64,000 bases of DNA from Bradyrhizobium betae. GTDB lineage: Bacteria > Pseudomonadota > Alphaproteobacteria > Rhizobiales > Xanthobacteraceae. Numbering within the stretch: the stretch's first letter is position 1; every line of letters starts with the position of its first letter. The translations under genes were made by a program, and so were the position numbers. Below, in pieces: positions 1-10,312 of the stretch. The stretch covers positions 186,001 to 250,000 of the forward strand of contig NZ_CP044543.1 of the NCBI RefSeq assembly GCF_008932115.1, written 5' to 3'. The notes beneath the pieces are model-generated. The model did not search any database. It had not been told where the DNA came from and saw nothing but the letters and a program-made list of their open reading frames with translations.

Positions 1-74
1 GATACCCCTCACCCGTCTCGCCGCTCCGCGGCGAGCCACCCTCTCCCACAAGGGGAGAGGGAAGAGCGACGCCC
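1..74. repeat. Interspersed palindromic repeat, partial
   Basis: The non-coding DNA before the first gene holds a GC-rich inverted repeat (arms CGCCGC and GCGGCG around 19-35) followed by a CTCTCCC...GGGAGAG pair around 41-60. This pattern resembles dispersed intergenic repeats in Bradyrhizobium genomes. It lies just downstream of the malic enzyme gene and may help end its transcription. The family assignment is from memory and only one copy is in the window. Confidence 0.4.
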
Positions 75-2384
75 TTACGTAAACAACGTCGGCTGCTGGC
101 GCGCCGCGCGCTCCTGGGCTTCAACGACCGCAACAGCGGTCATGTTGAGGATGCCACGCGCGGTCACCGAGGGCGTCAGGATGTGCGCCGGACGCGCCGG
201 GCCGATCAGGATCGGGCCGACGGGGAGCGCATCGGCCAGCGATTTGATCATCTGGTAGGCGACGTTGGCGGTGTCCAGCGTCGGCATGATCATGATGTTG
301 GCCTCGCCCTCGAGCTTGGAGTGCGGCAATACCATCTTGCGTGCCGCGGCCGAGAGCGCGGTGTCGCCCTGCATCTCGCCGTCGGCCTCGATCTCCGGAT
401 GCTTTTCCTTCAACAGCTGGGTCGCGCGGCGCATCTTGCGCGAGGAATCGGTGTCGTAGCTGCCGAAATCCGAATGCGAGACGAACGCGATCCTGGGCTT
501 GAGCGCGAAACGCTGGACGTGGACCGCCGCGAGCGAGGCGATCTCGGCAAGCTCTTCCGCGGTCGGATTTGGGCGTACCTGGGTGTCGGCGATGAAGAAG
601 GCGCCCTTGCTGGTGATCAGCAGCGCCAGCGCGGCATAGTCGCTGACGCCAGCCTGGAAGCCGACGATTTCGCGGACATGACGCAGATGATGCATGTAGC
701 GGCCCTCGACGCCGCAGAGCATGGCATCCGCCTCCCCGCGCATCACCGCGAGCGCCGCGATCACCGTGTTGTTGGTACGCACCACCGTGCGTGCCGCGTC
801 CGGTGTCACGCCGCGGCGGCCGGCGACTTCGACGTAAGACTGGACATAGGAGCGATAACGCGGATCGTCCTCGGGATTGACGAGGTCAAAATCCTTGCCC
901 GCCTTGATCAGCAAGCCGAAGCGCTTGATACGCGCCTCCACCACGGATGGACGACCGACCAGAATCGGCCGCGCCAGATTCTCCTCCAGCACCACCTGGG
1001 TGGCGCGCAGCACGCGCTCGTCCTCGCCTTCGGCGTAGATGACACGCACCGGCTGGGTCTTGGCCTTCGCGAACATCGGCTTCATGACGAGGCCGGAGCG
1101 GAACGCGAAGCGCTCGAGCAGCGCGGTGTATTCGTCGAAATTGGTGATCTGCCGCGTCGCGACGCCGGACTCCATCGCGGCCTTCGCCACAGCCGGCGAG
1201 ATCCGCAGGATCAGGCGAGGGTCGAACGGGCTCGGGATCAGCGAGCCGGGGCCGAAGCCCTGGGTCTCGCCGCTGTCGAAGCCCTGCGCCACCGCGTCGG
1301 ACGGCGCCTCGCGCGCAAGCTGCGCGATGGCCTCGACGGCGGCGTGCTTCATCTCCTCGTTGATCGCGGTGGCGCCGACGTCGAGCGCGCCGCGGAAGAT
1401 GAAGGGGAAACAGAGAACGTTGTTGACCTGGTTCGGATAATCGGAGCGGCCGGTGCAGATCATGGCGTCGGGGCGCGCTTTCCGCGCCTCCTCCGGCATG
1501 ATCTCCGGGGTCGGGTTCGCTAGCGCCATGATCAAGGGCTTGTCGCCCATCGCCTTGGCCATCTCCGGCTTGAGCACGCCGGGTGCCGAGAGCCCGATGA
1601 AGATGTCGGCGCCGCCGATGACATCGCCGAGCGTGCGCTTGTCGGTCTTCTGCGCATAGACCGCCTTCCAGCGATCCATCGTGGTGTTGCGGCCTTCGTG
1701 CACGAGGCCGTCGATGTCGCAGACCCAGATGTTCTTGCGCTGCGCGCCCATCGAGACCAGCAGGTTCAGCGTCGCGATTGCGGCAGCCCCCGCCCCCGAC
1801 GCCACGATCTTGACGTCGGACAGCTTCTTGCCGTTCAGCCGCAGGGCGTTGGTGACGGCGGCGGCGACGATGATCGCGGTGCCGTGCTGGTCGTCATGGA
1901 AGACCGGGATCTTCATGCGCGCCTTCAACTGCGCCTCGATCTCGAAGCACTCCGGTCCGCGGATGTCTTCCAGATTGATGCCGCCGAAGGTCGGCTCCAG
2001 CGCGGCCACGGTCTCGACCACGCGCTCGATGGTGTCGGCGGCGATCTCGATGTCGAACACGTCGATGCCGGCGAACTTCTTGAACAGGACGGCCTTGCCC
2101 TCCATCACCGGCTTGGACGCCAGCGGGCCGATATTGCCGAGGCCGAGCACCGCGGTACCGTTCGATACAACGGCGACCAGATTGGAGCGGGCCGTCAGCG
2201 AGGCGGCCTCCGCGGGGTTCTTGGCGATCTCGGTGCAGGCAGCGGCGACGCCCGGAGAATAGGCAAGCGCGAGGTCGCGCTGGTTGGCGAGCGGCTTGGT
2301 CGCCTGGATCTCGAGCTTTCCGGGGCGCGGCAGACGGTGATAGGCCAGCGCTGCCTGGTGGAGATCATCGGAATAAGACGACAT
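75..2384 (-). CDS. maeB: NADP-type malic enzyme with C-terminal phosphotransacetylase-like domain
   Basis: Oxidatively decarboxylates malate to pyruvate, giving NAD(P)H and linking the TCA cycle to gluconeogenesis and acetyl-CoA. The 769 residues have the two-part layout of rhizobial Dme/Tme and MaeB enzymes. The malic enzyme part fills about residues 1-425, with metal-site motif NLEDIRGP at 137-144, HDDQHGTA at 163-170 and the nucleotide loop SGAGAAAIA at 196-204. A phosphotransacetylase-like domain follows from about 430 to the end; in this family it is generally regarded as regulatory. The start MSSYSDD matches the usual N-terminus. NAD versus NADP preference cannot be read from the sequence. 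It stands alone, divergent from the next gene. Confidence 0.95.
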   Translation of the reverse strand: MSSYSDDLHQAALAYHRLPRPGKLEIQATKPLANQRDLALAYSPGVAAACTEIAKNPAEAASLTARSNLVAVVSNGTAVLGLGNIGPLASKPVMEGKAVLFKKFAGIDVFDIEIAADTIERVVETVAALEPTFGGINLEDIRGPECFEIEAQLKARMKIPVFHDDQHGTAIIVAAAVTNALRLNGKKLSDVKIVASGAGAAAIATLNLLVSMGAQRKNIWVCDIDGLVHEGRNTTMDRWKAVYAQKTDKRTLGDVIGGADIFIGLSAPGVLKPEMAKAMGDKPLIMALANPTPEIMPEEARKARPDAMICTGRSDYPNQVNNVLCFPFIFRGALDVGATAINEEMKHAAVEAIAQLAREAPSDAVAQGFDSGETQGFGPGSLIPSPFDPRLILRISPAVAKAAMESGVATRQITNFDEYTALLERFAFRSGLVMKPMFAKAKTQPVRVIYAEGEDERVLRATQVVLEENLARPILVGRPSVVEARIKRFGLLIKAGKDFDLVNPEDDPRYRSYVQSYVEVAGRRGVTPDAARTVVRTNNTVIAALAVMRGEADAMLCGVEGRYMHHLRHVREIVGFQAGVSDYAALALLITSKGAFFIADTQVRPNPTAEELAEIASLAAVHVQRFALKPRIAFVSHSDFGSYDTDSSRKMRRATQLLKEKHPEIEADGEMQGDTALSAAARKMVLPHSKLEGEANIMIMPTLDTANVAYQMIKSLADALPVGPILIGPARPAHILTPSVTARGILNMTAVAVVEAQERAARQQPTLFT

Positions 2385-2628
2385 GCGGTGTCTCGCCTCG
2401 CGTTACCGGCCTCAAAAGGCATCAACCGGGGGGCCGCCGAAGCGGACGGTATTTCCGGCCGATGGAAACCGGATGAAGCACGCCGGGCGCCCCGGTGGCA
2501 ACATCCGATTGCGCTCCCATCAACAAGGCACATAGTCAAATATTTGATAGCTATAGCTTTACCTGGACCACACGGCGTTTCGCGAATATGGCAGGTTGCG
2601 CAGTGCAAAACAGCAACTGGAGCTTGGA

Positions 2629-4599
2629 ATGAAGCGAATCCTGATCGGCCTGATCTTGGCAGCCGTGCTCGCCGCGGGCGGATGGTTCGGCTTCAACCTC
2701 TACGCCAAGCATCGCGCCATCTCCCAAGTCGAGACGGTATTTGAGCAGATCCGCAGCAGTGGCGGCAAGGCGAGCCACGGCAAGGTCGAATTCGACTTGA
2801 TGAGCCGCACGCTGACCATCGAGGACATCGCGGTCACACCCGGCGGCCAGCCGCAAGCGCAGATCAAGATCGCGGGCATCCAAGCCACCGGCGTTCGCCA
2901 GATCGACGACAGCAGGTTTTCGGCGGACAGCATCGACATCACCGGCTTCGACGTCGCGCTTGACCAAGTCGGTCAAGCCAAGGTGAAGGCGTCCTACAAG
3001 ATCCCGCAACTGACGATGCGCGACTATGCCGGCCCCCTTCACACCGGGACGGCGCCAGCGAACGGCTCCCTGATCGAACTCTACCGCTATGTACTCGGTC
3101 AATACGCGAGCGTCACGGCGTCATCGCTCATGGCGCCGACGCTGACGGTGAGCTTCGATTCCGGCAGCGGTCCCGGCGGCAGCGGCGAGATCACCTATTC
3201 CGGATTGGCGATCCAGAATCTGAGGCGCGGCAAGATCGATGCGGCAAAGGCGGACCGCGCCGCCATCTCGATCGACGTGAAGCAGCCAGGCAAGCCGGAC
3301 AAGATGACCGGCGAGGTGTCGAATCTCCTCGTCAATGATTTCGATGCGACCGCGATCATCGCCGCGCTCGATCCAAAGACCAGCAGTGACGAGACCTATC
3401 ATCGCGTCTACCGGCAAGTCTCGGCCGGCCCCTATACGATCAAAACGGTTCAGGGGATGCGTATCGATATCGACGGCTTCGTGATGGAGGACATCGACGT
3501 GCAACCGTCGAAATTCCGGCTGGCCGACCGATTTGACGCGCTGTCGCGGGCTCAATCGTCTGTTCCGACGCCGGCACAGTCGCGCGAAATGCTGGAGAAG
3601 CTCGCCGGAATCTATGAAGGTGTCCGCATCGGCAAGGCCGAGGTCAGCAAGATCTCGATCGGCACGCCGCAGGGGACCGGCAAGGTCAACGCGATCAGAT
3701 ACCGCGAGGGCGAATTCGCGATCGAGGGCGTCGATACGCCGAGCCCGCAGGGGCAGTTCAAGATGGAGCGCTTCGCGCTGAAGTCGTTCAGCGCGGCAAA
3801 CCTGATGCGCTGGGGGGCGGGCCTGAGCAATCCCGGACAGACGCCATCACCGGAGCAGATGCTGGGCCTGTTCAGCGTGCTAGAAGGCGCCGAGATCAAG
3901 GGCGTGGTCTCGCCTTTCAAGAACACGCGGCAGTCCGTCACCATCGACACCATCAGCCTGAACTGGGGGCAGCTGGTCGGGTCGATCCCGAGCAAGGCCA
4001 ATCTGGTCGTGAAGATGGTGACGCCGACCGATCCCACCAGTCCGGCGCAGCGGACGCTGATCATGGCGGGCGTCGACAAGCTCGCGATCGACCTCGATCT
4101 CGGCGCGGCCTGGACGGAATCGTCAGGCGCATTCGCGCTCGCGCCGGCGACCATCGATCTCGGCAATCTCGCCAGGGCGCAAGCCCGCCTTGCGCTCGCC
4201 AACGTGCCGCGCGGCCTGTTCACGACCGATCCGGCGCAGGCGATGGGTCAGGCGGCGCAGATCGAGACCGGCGCGATCGAGCTCTCGCTGCGCGACAGCG
4301 GCGTCGTCGATCTCGTCGTGGCGCAGTTCTCGCGCATGCAGAACGTCAGCCGCGACGCCGCCCGCAGCGCCATCGTCGAGATGATCCGGGCGCAAGGCGA
4401 GAAGTTCACGGCGGGCAATCTCGATGCCAAAGCAGCGATCGACGCGCTCGCCGGCTTCGTCGAGACATCAGGGCAGACACTCACAATCAAACTGACGCCC
4501 CGCGCCAAGGTGCCGCTGATGCAATTGCTGCAGCTCACCCAGACCGCTCCGGAGAACGCGCTGGCACAGTTCAGGATCGAGGCATCGACGGGGCTTTAA
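2629..4599 (+). CDS. Membrane-anchored periplasmic protein of unknown function
   Basis: I do not recognise this 656-residue protein. It begins with a Lys-Arg pair and one hydrophobic segment (about residues 3-22) that acts as a signal anchor. The long remainder is soluble, rich in Ser, Thr, Ala and Ile, with repeated beta-like patches and few Cys, suggesting an extended periplasmic protein. The ATG at 2629 is chosen over the upstream TTG at 2596 because GGAG at 2619-2622 lies 6 bases before it and the hydrophobic segment follows directly. The layout recalls AsmA-like or DUF945-like envelope proteins, but no diagnostic motif was seen. It is a single gene between maeB and a repeat element. Confidence 0.8.
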   Translation: MKRILIGLILAAVLAAGGWFGFNLYAKHRAISQVETVFEQIRSSGGKASHGKVEFDLMSRTLTIEDIAVTPGGQPQAQIKIAGIQATGVRQIDDSRFSADSIDITGFDVALDQVGQAKVKASYKIPQLTMRDYAGPLHTGTAPANGSLIELYRYVLGQYASVTASSLMAPTLTVSFDSGSGPGGSGEITYSGLAIQNLRRGKIDAAKADRAAISIDVKQPGKPDKMTGEVSNLLVNDFDATAIIAALDPKTSSDETYHRVYRQVSAGPYTIKTVQGMRIDIDGFVMEDIDVQPSKFRLADRFDALSRAQSSVPTPAQSREMLEKLAGIYEGVRIGKAEVSKISIGTPQGTGKVNAIRYREGEFAIEGVDTPSPQGQFKMERFALKSFSAANLMRWGAGLSNPGQTPSPEQMLGLFSVLEGAEIKGVVSPFKNTRQSVTIDTISLNWGQLVGSIPSKANLVVKMVTPTDPTSPAQRTLIMAGVDKLAIDLDLGAAWTESSGAFALAPATIDLGNLARAQARLALANVPRGLFTTDPAQAMGQAAQIETGAIELSLRDSGVVDLVVAQFSRMQNVSRDAARSAIVEMIRAQGEKFTAGNLDAKAAIDALAGFVETSGQTLTIKLTPRAKVPLMQLLQLTQTAPENALAQFRIEASTGL

Positions 4600-4612
4600 G
4601 GAGAGACGGTCT

Positions 4613-4747
4613 CGTGTCCCGGACGCGCTGCAGCGTGTAGCGCTGCTGCGCAGAGCCGGGACCTAGCAAGGCCGCGATTCGCGGAGACATGGGCCCCGGC
4701 TCTGCAGCGCACCGCTGAAGAAGCGCTGCGCCGCGTCCGGGGCACGC
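4613..4747. repeat. Interspersed inverted-repeat element, copy 1
   Basis: A palindromic element of about 135 bp fills the gap between two convergent genes. The left arm begins TGTCCCGGACGCGCTGCAGC and the right arm ends in its near reverse complement (CGCTGCGCCGCGTCCGGGGCA). Internal blocks CAGAGCCGGGACC and GGGCCCCGGCTCTGCAGC also pair. A second copy with the same arms and internal blocks is at 33143-33260, so this is a dispersed family, not a local terminator. Confidence 0.75.
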
Positions 4748-4765
4748 GAATGAAACCGCCTCAGC

Positions 4766-6538
4766 TCACTTCTGCGGCAGGTTCACCTTCACATGCAGTT
4801 CGCGGAGCTGCTTGGTCGTGGCGTCGGACGGCGCGCCCATCAGCAGGTCCATGGCCTGCTGGTTCATCGGGAACAGCGAGATCTCGCGCAGATTGTTGGT
4901 GCCGCAGAGCAGCATCACGATGCGGTCGACGCCGGCGGCCATGCCGCCATGCGGCGGGGCGCCGTACTGGAAGGCGCGGTACATGCCGCCGAAGCGGTCG
5001 ACCACTTCCTGCTCGCCGTAGCCGGCGATCTCGAACGCCTTCACCATCGCTTCCGGCACGTGGTTGCGGATGCCGCCCGAGGCGATCTCGTAGCCGTTGC
5101 AGGTGATGTCGTACTGGAACGCCTTGATGGTCAGCGGATCCTGGCCCGTCAGCGCGTCGAGGCCGCCCTGCGGCATCGAGAACGGGTTGTGCGAGAAGTC
5201 GACTTTCTTGTCGTCCTCGTTGTACTCGTACATCGGGAAGTCCACGATCCAGGCGAGCTCGAACCGCTCCTTGTCGGTGAGGTTCAATTCCTCGCCGACC
5301 TTGTTGCGGGCCAAGCCAGAGAACTTCCAGAACTTGTCGGGATCGCCGGCAACGAAGAAGGCGGCATCGCCCTCCTTGGTGCCGATCTGCGCGCGGATCG
5401 CAGCGGTGCGCTCAGGCCCGATGTTGTTCGCCAAGGGACCAGCGCCCTCGCCGCCCTCGCGCCACATGATGTAACCGAGGCCGGGCTGGCCCTCGCCCTG
5501 CGCCCACGAATTCATGCGGTCGCAGAACGCACGGCTGCCACCGCCCGGCGCCGGGATCGCCCAGACCTGGTTCCTGGGATCCTCGAGCATGCGCGCGAAC
5601 ACCTTGAAGCCCGAGCCGCGGAAGTGCTCGGAGACGTCCTGCATCTCGATGGGATTGCGCAAATCCGGCTTGTCGCTGCCGTATTTGCGCAGCGCTTCGG
5701 CGAACGGAATGCGACGCCAGTTCTTGCTGACCGGCTTGCCCTTCGCGAACTCCTCGAACACGCCGGTGATGACGGGCTCCATCGCCGCGAACACGTCTTC
5801 CTGAGTCACAAAACTCATCTCGACGTCGAGTTGATAAAATTCGCCGGGCAGACGGTCGGCGCGCGGGTCCTCGTCGCGGAAGCAGGGCGCGATCTGGAAG
5901 TAGCGGTCGAAGCCGGACATCATCAGCAGCTGCTTGTACTGCTGCGGCGCCTGCGGCAACGCGTAGAATTTGCCGGGATGGATGCGCGAGGGCACCAGGA
6001 AGTCGCGCGCGCCTTCCGGCGAGGACGCGGTCAGGATCGGCGTGTTGAACTCGAAGAACCCCTGCCCCTCCATGCGCCGGCGCATCGACTTGATGATCTC
6101 GACGCGCGTCATGATGTTCTGGTGCAGTTTTTCGCGGCGCAAATCGAGGAAGCGGTACTTCAGGCGGATGTCTTCAGGATATTCCTGGTCGCCGAACACC
6201 GGCAGCGGCAGGTCGCCGGCAGGTCCCAGCACCTCGATCTCGCTGACATAGATCTCGATCTTGCCGGTCGGCAGATCGTCATTGTCGGTGCCCTCGGGGC
6301 GGCGGCGGGCCTTCCCGTCCATCCGCACCACGAATTCCGAGCGCAGCTTCTCGGCCTGCGAGAACGCCGGCGAATCCGGATCGACCACGCACTGGGTCAG
6401 GCCGTAATGGTCGCGCAAATCGATGAACAGCACGCCGCCATGGTCGCGAACGCGATGGACCCAGCCTGACAGGCGGACCGTCTCGCCAATGTTGCTCTCG
6501 CGGAGCGCGCCGCATGTATGTGACCGGTAGCGATGCAT
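4766..6538 (-). CDS. aspS: Aspartyl-tRNA synthetase (Asp/Asn type)
   Basis: Charges tRNA-Asp, and in bacteria of this lineage probably also tRNA-Asn, for later amidation by GatCAB. The 590-residue protein has the bacterial class IIb layout: an N-terminal OB-fold anticodon domain (to about 110), class II motif 1 near [19 protein letters not shown], motif 2 in the [17 protein letters not shown] region, an inserted GAD domain in the middle, and motif 3 [13 protein letters not shown] near the C-terminus. The start [10 protein letters not shown] at 6538 fits the family; the longer open frame to 6637 adds an unrelated 33 residues. Non-discriminating behaviour is inferred from the lineage, not seen in the sequence. 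Confidence 0.95.
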   Translation of the reverse strand: MHRYRSHTCGALRESNIGETVRLSGWVHRVRDHGGVLFIDLRDHYGLTQCVVDPDSPAFSQAEKLRSEFVVRMDGKARRRPEGTDNDDLPTGKIEIYVSEIEVLGPAGDLPLPVFGDQEYPEDIRLKYRFLDLRREKLHQNIMTRVEIIKSMRRRMEGQGFFEFNTPILTASSPEGARDFLVPSRIHPGKFYALPQAPQQYKQLLMMSGFDRYFQIAPCFRDEDPRADRLPGEFYQLDVEMSFVTQEDVFAAMEPVITGVFEEFAKGKPVSKNWRRIPFAEALRKYGSDKPDLRNPIEMQDVSEHFRGSGFKVFARMLEDPRNQVWAIPAPGGGSRAFCDRMNSWAQGEGQPGLGYIMWREGGEGAGPLANNIGPERTAAIRAQIGTKEGDAAFFVAGDPDKFWKFSGLARNKVGEELNLTDKERFELAWIVDFPMYEYNEDDKKVDFSHNPFSMPQGGLDALTGQDPLTIKAFQYDITCNGYEIASGGIRNHVPEAMVKAFEIAGYGEQEVVDRFGGMYRAFQYGAPPHGGMAAGVDRIVMLLCGTNNLREISLFPMNQQAMDLLMGAPSDATTKQLRELHVKVNLPQK

Positions 6539-6734
6539 GGTCGTCCCAAAATGATGTCTGAGGAAGCGAATCGAACGGCCGAAAACGGCCGGTCCGAAGT
6601 TGCGGCAGGGTTTACCCGACGAGCCCCAAGGCGGCAACCAAGGGAACGGCCTGTTTTGGGCCCGGACTGGCCATTTTTGGCCGATTGGGCCTCAAGCCTT
6701 TGCCGATCGGCGTTCGCCGCCTATCTTTACCTCC

Positions 6735-8189
6735 ATGACCGTCCATATCCCGTTCCAGAACTCCTATTCGGCGCTGCCGGACAGCTTCTTTGCCCGGGTC
6801 GCGCCGACCCCCGTCGCCGCCCCCCGGCTGATCAAGCTGAACCGCCCCCTGGCGCTCCAGCTCGGGCTCGACCCGGATCTGCTGGAGACCCCAGAGGGTG
6901 CCGAGATCCTGGCCGGCAAGACGGTTCCATCAGGGGCCGATCCCATCGCCATGGCTTATGCCGGCCACCAGTTCGGCAATTTCGTGCCGCAGCTCGGCGA
7001 CGGTCGCGCCATCCTGCTCGGCGAGGTCATCGACCGGCACGGCCTTCGCCGCGACATCCAGCTCAAGGGAAGCGGCCCTACCCCGTTCTCCCGCCGCGGC
7101 GACGGCCGCGCGGCGCTCGGCCCCGTACTGCGGGAATACATCGTTAGCGAAGCCATGTTCGCGCTGGGCATTCCGACGACTCGCTCGCTCGCCGCGGTCG
7201 TCACCGGCGAGCAGGTGTTTCGCGAGACCGCGCTGCCCGGCGCGGTGCTGACCCGCGTCGCCTCCAGCCATATCCGCGTCGGCACCTTCCAGTTCTTCGC
7301 CGTCCGCCGCGACACCGAGGCGGTGCGCCGGCTCGCCGACCACGTCATCGCCCGTCATTACCCCGAGCTGTTGAATGCGGAGCGGACCTATCACGGCCTG
7401 CTCGGCGCCGTCGTCGCGCGGCAGGCCGAGCTCGTCGCGCGCTGGCTGCTGGTCGGCTTCATCCATGGCGTGATGAACACCGACAACAGCTCCATCTCCG
7501 GCGAGACCATCGACTACGGCCCCTGCGCCTTCATGGATGCCTACAACCCCTCGCAGGTGTTCTCCTCGATCGACGAGATGGGCCGCTATGCCTATGCCAA
7601 CCAGCCACGCATCGCGCTGTGGAATCTGACGCGGCTCGCCGAATGCCTGCTGCCGCTGTTCGGAGACGACCAGGACAAGGCGGTCGCGGAGGCCCAGGAC
7701 ATTCTCGGCGCGTTCTCAGAGACGTTCAGTGCGGCCTATCAGGCCGGCCTGCGCAGGAAGGTCGGCCTGTTCACGGAGCGCGAGGGCGACGAGGCGCTGA
7801 TCCAGGACCTGCTCGACGCCATGGCCAAGAACCAGGCCGACTTCACCCTCACCTTCCGCAAGCTGGCCGCGGATGACGCGCGCTCGGAGTTCATGGACCC
7901 CGCGGGCTTCGACGAATGGGCCGGACGCTGGCACGCGCGCATCGCGCTGGAGCCGCAGACCGCAGTCGAGCGGCAGGCTGCGATGCATGCCGTCAACCCA
8001 CTCTTCATCCCGCGCAACCACCGCGTCGAGGCCGTGATCCAGGCCGCGGTGAACGACGACGACTACGCGCCGTTCGATGAGCTGGTGAAGGTGCTGGCCA
8101 AGCCGTTCGAGGAGCAGCCGGAATATGCGGCCTACGCCGATCCGCCACTGCCGGACCAGCGCGTGTTGCAGACGTTCTGCGGGACTTGA
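6735..8189 (+). CDS. selO: SelO/YdiU family protein adenylyltransferase
   Basis: SelO proteins are pseudokinases that bind ATP in a flipped orientation and transfer AMP to Ser, Thr or Tyr of target proteins, often linked to redox stress. The 484 residues match the usual size of about 480. Typical blocks are [40 protein letters not shown] and the active-site region [20 protein letters not shown]. The start [11 protein letters not shown] at 6735 is preferred over 6600, since the added 45 residues are not family-like. There is no selenocysteine-type ending: the protein stops CGT, so a Cys lies near the C-terminus as in many bacterial members. Confidence 0.93.
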   Translation: MTVHIPFQNSYSALPDSFFARVAPTPVAAPRLIKLNRPLALQLGLDPDLLETPEGAEILAGKTVPSGADPIAMAYAGHQFGNFVPQLGDGRAILLGEVIDRHGLRRDIQLKGSGPTPFSRRGDGRAALGPVLREYIVSEAMFALGIPTTRSLAAVVTGEQVFRETALPGAVLTRVASSHIRVGTFQFFAVRRDTEAVRRLADHVIARHYPELLNAERTYHGLLGAVVARQAELVARWLLVGFIHGVMNTDNSSISGETIDYGPCAFMDAYNPSQVFSSIDEMGRYAYANQPRIALWNLTRLAECLLPLFGDDQDKAVAEAQDILGAFSETFSAAYQAGLRRKVGLFTEREGDEALIQDLLDAMAKNQADFTLTFRKLAADDARSEFMDPAGFDEWAGRWHARIALEPQTAVERQAAMHAVNPLFIPRNHRVEAVIQAAVNDDDYAPFDELVKVLAKPFEEQPEYAAYADPPLPDQRVLQTFCGT

Positions 8190-8201
8190 GAGAATTCGTC
8201 C

Positions 8202-9212
8202 CTATTTCGTCGCCTTCCTCACCCCGCCGAATGAGGCCGCGTCGAACTTCTGGGGATCGACGGGATCGTAGCGGGACCATTCCATGTCGGGCATCTTGCC
8301 GTAGCGCTCGGTCCAGGCCTTGTCCGTCGTCGTCGTGCCGGGTGCGACGGGGCGGAGCTCGAAATGCAGCACCTTGTTCGGGCCGATCTCGCCGATCGTA
8401 TCCTTCGCCTTGACGCTCGCGCCTGGCGCGAGCGTCGCGCCGTTCGGACCAATGATGCGGCCGAGCTGGACATAGCGGGTGTAGACGATGCCGCCGTTGG
8501 GATAGGTGTGCTTGAGCACGACGTAGCGGCCGCAACCACCGATCAAAGGCAAATCTCCAGGCGCCTGCTCGCTATTCTCGACCTTGACGACGACGCCGTC
8601 CGCCATCGCCGCCACCGGACCGCCGGCCTTGTCCATGGTGAAGTCGACCCCGGGGTGCTCGTCCTGGATCCAGCATCCGCAGGAGGTCATCGTCGTATTC
8701 TTCGGTTTGTCGGCGCGGGGAAAACTGCGCGGGGTCAGGAATTCATTGACGAGCAATCCCGGCCCCTCAGGGGACGTGAAGGCATGGATCGCATAGAGCG
8801 ACAGCTTGTCCCCGACCGGCACCTCGCTCGGGAGAAACCCGTAGACCACATCTTGAATAAAGACCTTGAGTTCGCGCCCCTTGGCGGAGCGCACCGTGAT
8901 GCAGTTGGTCGCCTGCAAGCCGTCGGCGTCCGCCTTGGGCATGCCGCTCATGATCAGCGACCGCTTGAGCATTCCGCTTGCACACGGCTCCCCGTGAGAG
9001 GCCAGCGTGACGTCGAGCTTCAGCGGCGACATCGGGTAGATGTCGAGGCCGCTCGCAGGCCGCGGTCGAGCCAGGAATTCGTCGAGATCGGTCTCCTTGT
9101 AACGGGCGAAGTTGAATTCCGCGCGGGCGACATCAGGGGCGGCAAAGGGCATGACGGTCAACAGAAAGGCCGCAACCCATCCCAGCTTGCGAAAAACATG
9201 GGGCGTCGACAT
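8202..9212 (-). CDS. Secreted M23/LytM-like protein, probably not a standard peptidase
   Basis: A 336-residue exported protein with a signal peptide at about 1-31 (hydrophobic run ending DVARA). The C-terminal third has the M23 (LytM) fold pattern: HPGVD at 186-190 supplies a zinc His and Asp, and VLHFELRP at 281-288 matches the HxHFE strand. The first His of HxH is Val281, and the usual YAHL His region reads YTRYVQL, so catalytic His residues appear to be missing while zinc ligands remain. This suggests a regulator or binding protein of cell-wall hydrolysis instead of an active endopeptidase, as in EnvC/NlpD-type LytM proteins. Start 9212 is chosen for the signal peptide. It is convergent with selO. 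Confidence 0.7.
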   Translation of the reverse strand: MSTPHVFRKLGWVAAFLLTVMPFAAPDVARAEFNFARYKETDLDEFLARPRPASGLDIYPMSPLKLDVTLASHGEPCASGMLKRSLIMSGMPKADADGLQATNCITVRSAKGRELKVFIQDVVYGFLPSEVPVGDKLSLYAIHAFTSPEGPGLLVNEFLTPRSFPRADKPKNTTMTSCGCWIQDEHPGVDFTMDKAGGPVAAMADGVVVKVENSEQAPGDLPLIGGCGRYVVLKHTYPNGGIVYTRYVQLGRIIGPNGATLAPGASVKAKDTIGEIGPNKVLHFELRPVAPGTTTTDKAWTERYGKMPDMEWSRYDPVDPQKFDAASFGGVRKATK

Positions 9213-9462
9213 GGGAAGATCTCGTGATGCAAATTCGATGAGCAGCCCGAGGAAACCACAGCCGCATTTTCGCGGCAAGGTAGACCTCACCACACTGCTC
9301 AATCGGGACAGGTCATCCCGCGGCAGGCGGGCAGCCAGACCTATCCACATCATCGGCACGCCACCGGAACCGCTGTCATCAAACTGAAACACACGCGCTC
9401 TAACGGCCTGTCAGGGCCGTCTTGCCGGAGGCGCCCATCCTCCAACGATCCTGACAAGCGCC

Positions 9463-10311
9463 ATGCCCTTCAAATTCATCCACATCACCGACACGCATCT
9501 GGCGAACCCCGGGCTGAAGCTCTATGGCCTCGATCCGCGCGCCCGGCTGGATGCGGCGATCGCCGACATCAACACGCACCAATCCGATGCAGCGTTTGCG
9601 GTCGTGACCGGCGACCTCACCCATTGGGGCGAGCCCGAATCCTACGCCAATTTCGCCGACGCGATGGCGGCGTTGAAGATCCCCTACATCGCCATGGTCG
9701 GCAATCACGACAAGCGCGTGGCCTGCCTCGACGCCCTGAAGGCCGCGCCGCGCGATGCCAACGGCTTCGTGCAGGGCACCAAGACGACCGAGCACGGCCT
9801 GTTCGTGTTCCTGGACACGCTGGACGAGACCAGCCACGCTGGCGAGATGTGCGCAAAGCGCTTCGACTGGCTCGCGAAGACGCTCGCGGCCGCGCCTGCC
9901 GACCAGCCCTTCGTCGTCTTCATGCATCACCCGCCATTCCCGGTCGGCGTGCTCGCGATGGACGAGATCGCGCTGAAACAGAGCGCCGAATTCGCCGAGG
10001 TGATCGCGCCCTACCGCTCGCGCATCCGCCACCTGTTCTTCGGCCATGTGCACCGTCCGATCTTCGGCAGCTACGGCAAGATCCCCTTCTCTACCCTGCG
10101 CAGCACCAACCATCAGGTCTGGTTCGAGCTCGACGCCGACGCACCGCATCTGGCGAGCCACGAGCCGCCGGCTTATGGCGTGGTGCTGATCGACCAGGAG
10201 AACCTGGTCGTGCACAGCCACGACTTCCTAGACACCAGTCTGCGCTTCCCCTTCGCGCCACCGGCGGGAATGGACGGCCGCGACTATGCGCTCAACTTCC
10301 CGGCGCGGTGA
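9463..10311 (+). CDS. Class III metallophosphoesterase (CpdA/GpdQ-like phosphodiesterase)
   Basis: Calcineurin-fold hydrolase of 282 residues with all metal-binding blocks: ITDTHL (residues 7-12), VVTGDLTHWGE, MVGNHDK, FMHHPP and FFGHVHRP. Relatives hydrolyse cyclic AMP (CpdA) or glycerophosphodiesters (GpdQ). It is the first gene of an operon, one base before an ABC permease gene, so the transported solute may be an organophosphate or glycerol-phosphate compound that this enzyme releases or processes. That link is inferred from position only. No signal peptide is seen, so it acts in the cytoplasm. Confidence 0.85.
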   Translation: MPFKFIHITDTHLANPGLKLYGLDPRARLDAAIADINTHQSDAAFAVVTGDLTHWGEPESYANFADAMAALKIPYIAMVGNHDKRVACLDALKAAPRDANGFVQGTKTTEHGLFVFLDTLDETSHAGEMCAKRFDWLAKTLAAAPADQPFVVFMHHPPFPVGVLAMDEIALKQSAEFAEVIAPYRSRIRHLFFGHVHRPIFGSYGKIPFSTLRSTNHQVWFELDADAPHLASHEPPAYGVVLIDQENLVVHSHDFLDTSLRFPFAPPAGMDGRDYALNFPAR

Positions 10312-10312
10312 C

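Noticed and set aside
183..1523. 446-residue open frame opposite the malic enzyme gene
   Set aside because: It is a GC-rich antisense shadow with Arg/His/Asp-biased composition and no domain; the malic enzyme frame carries all motifs.
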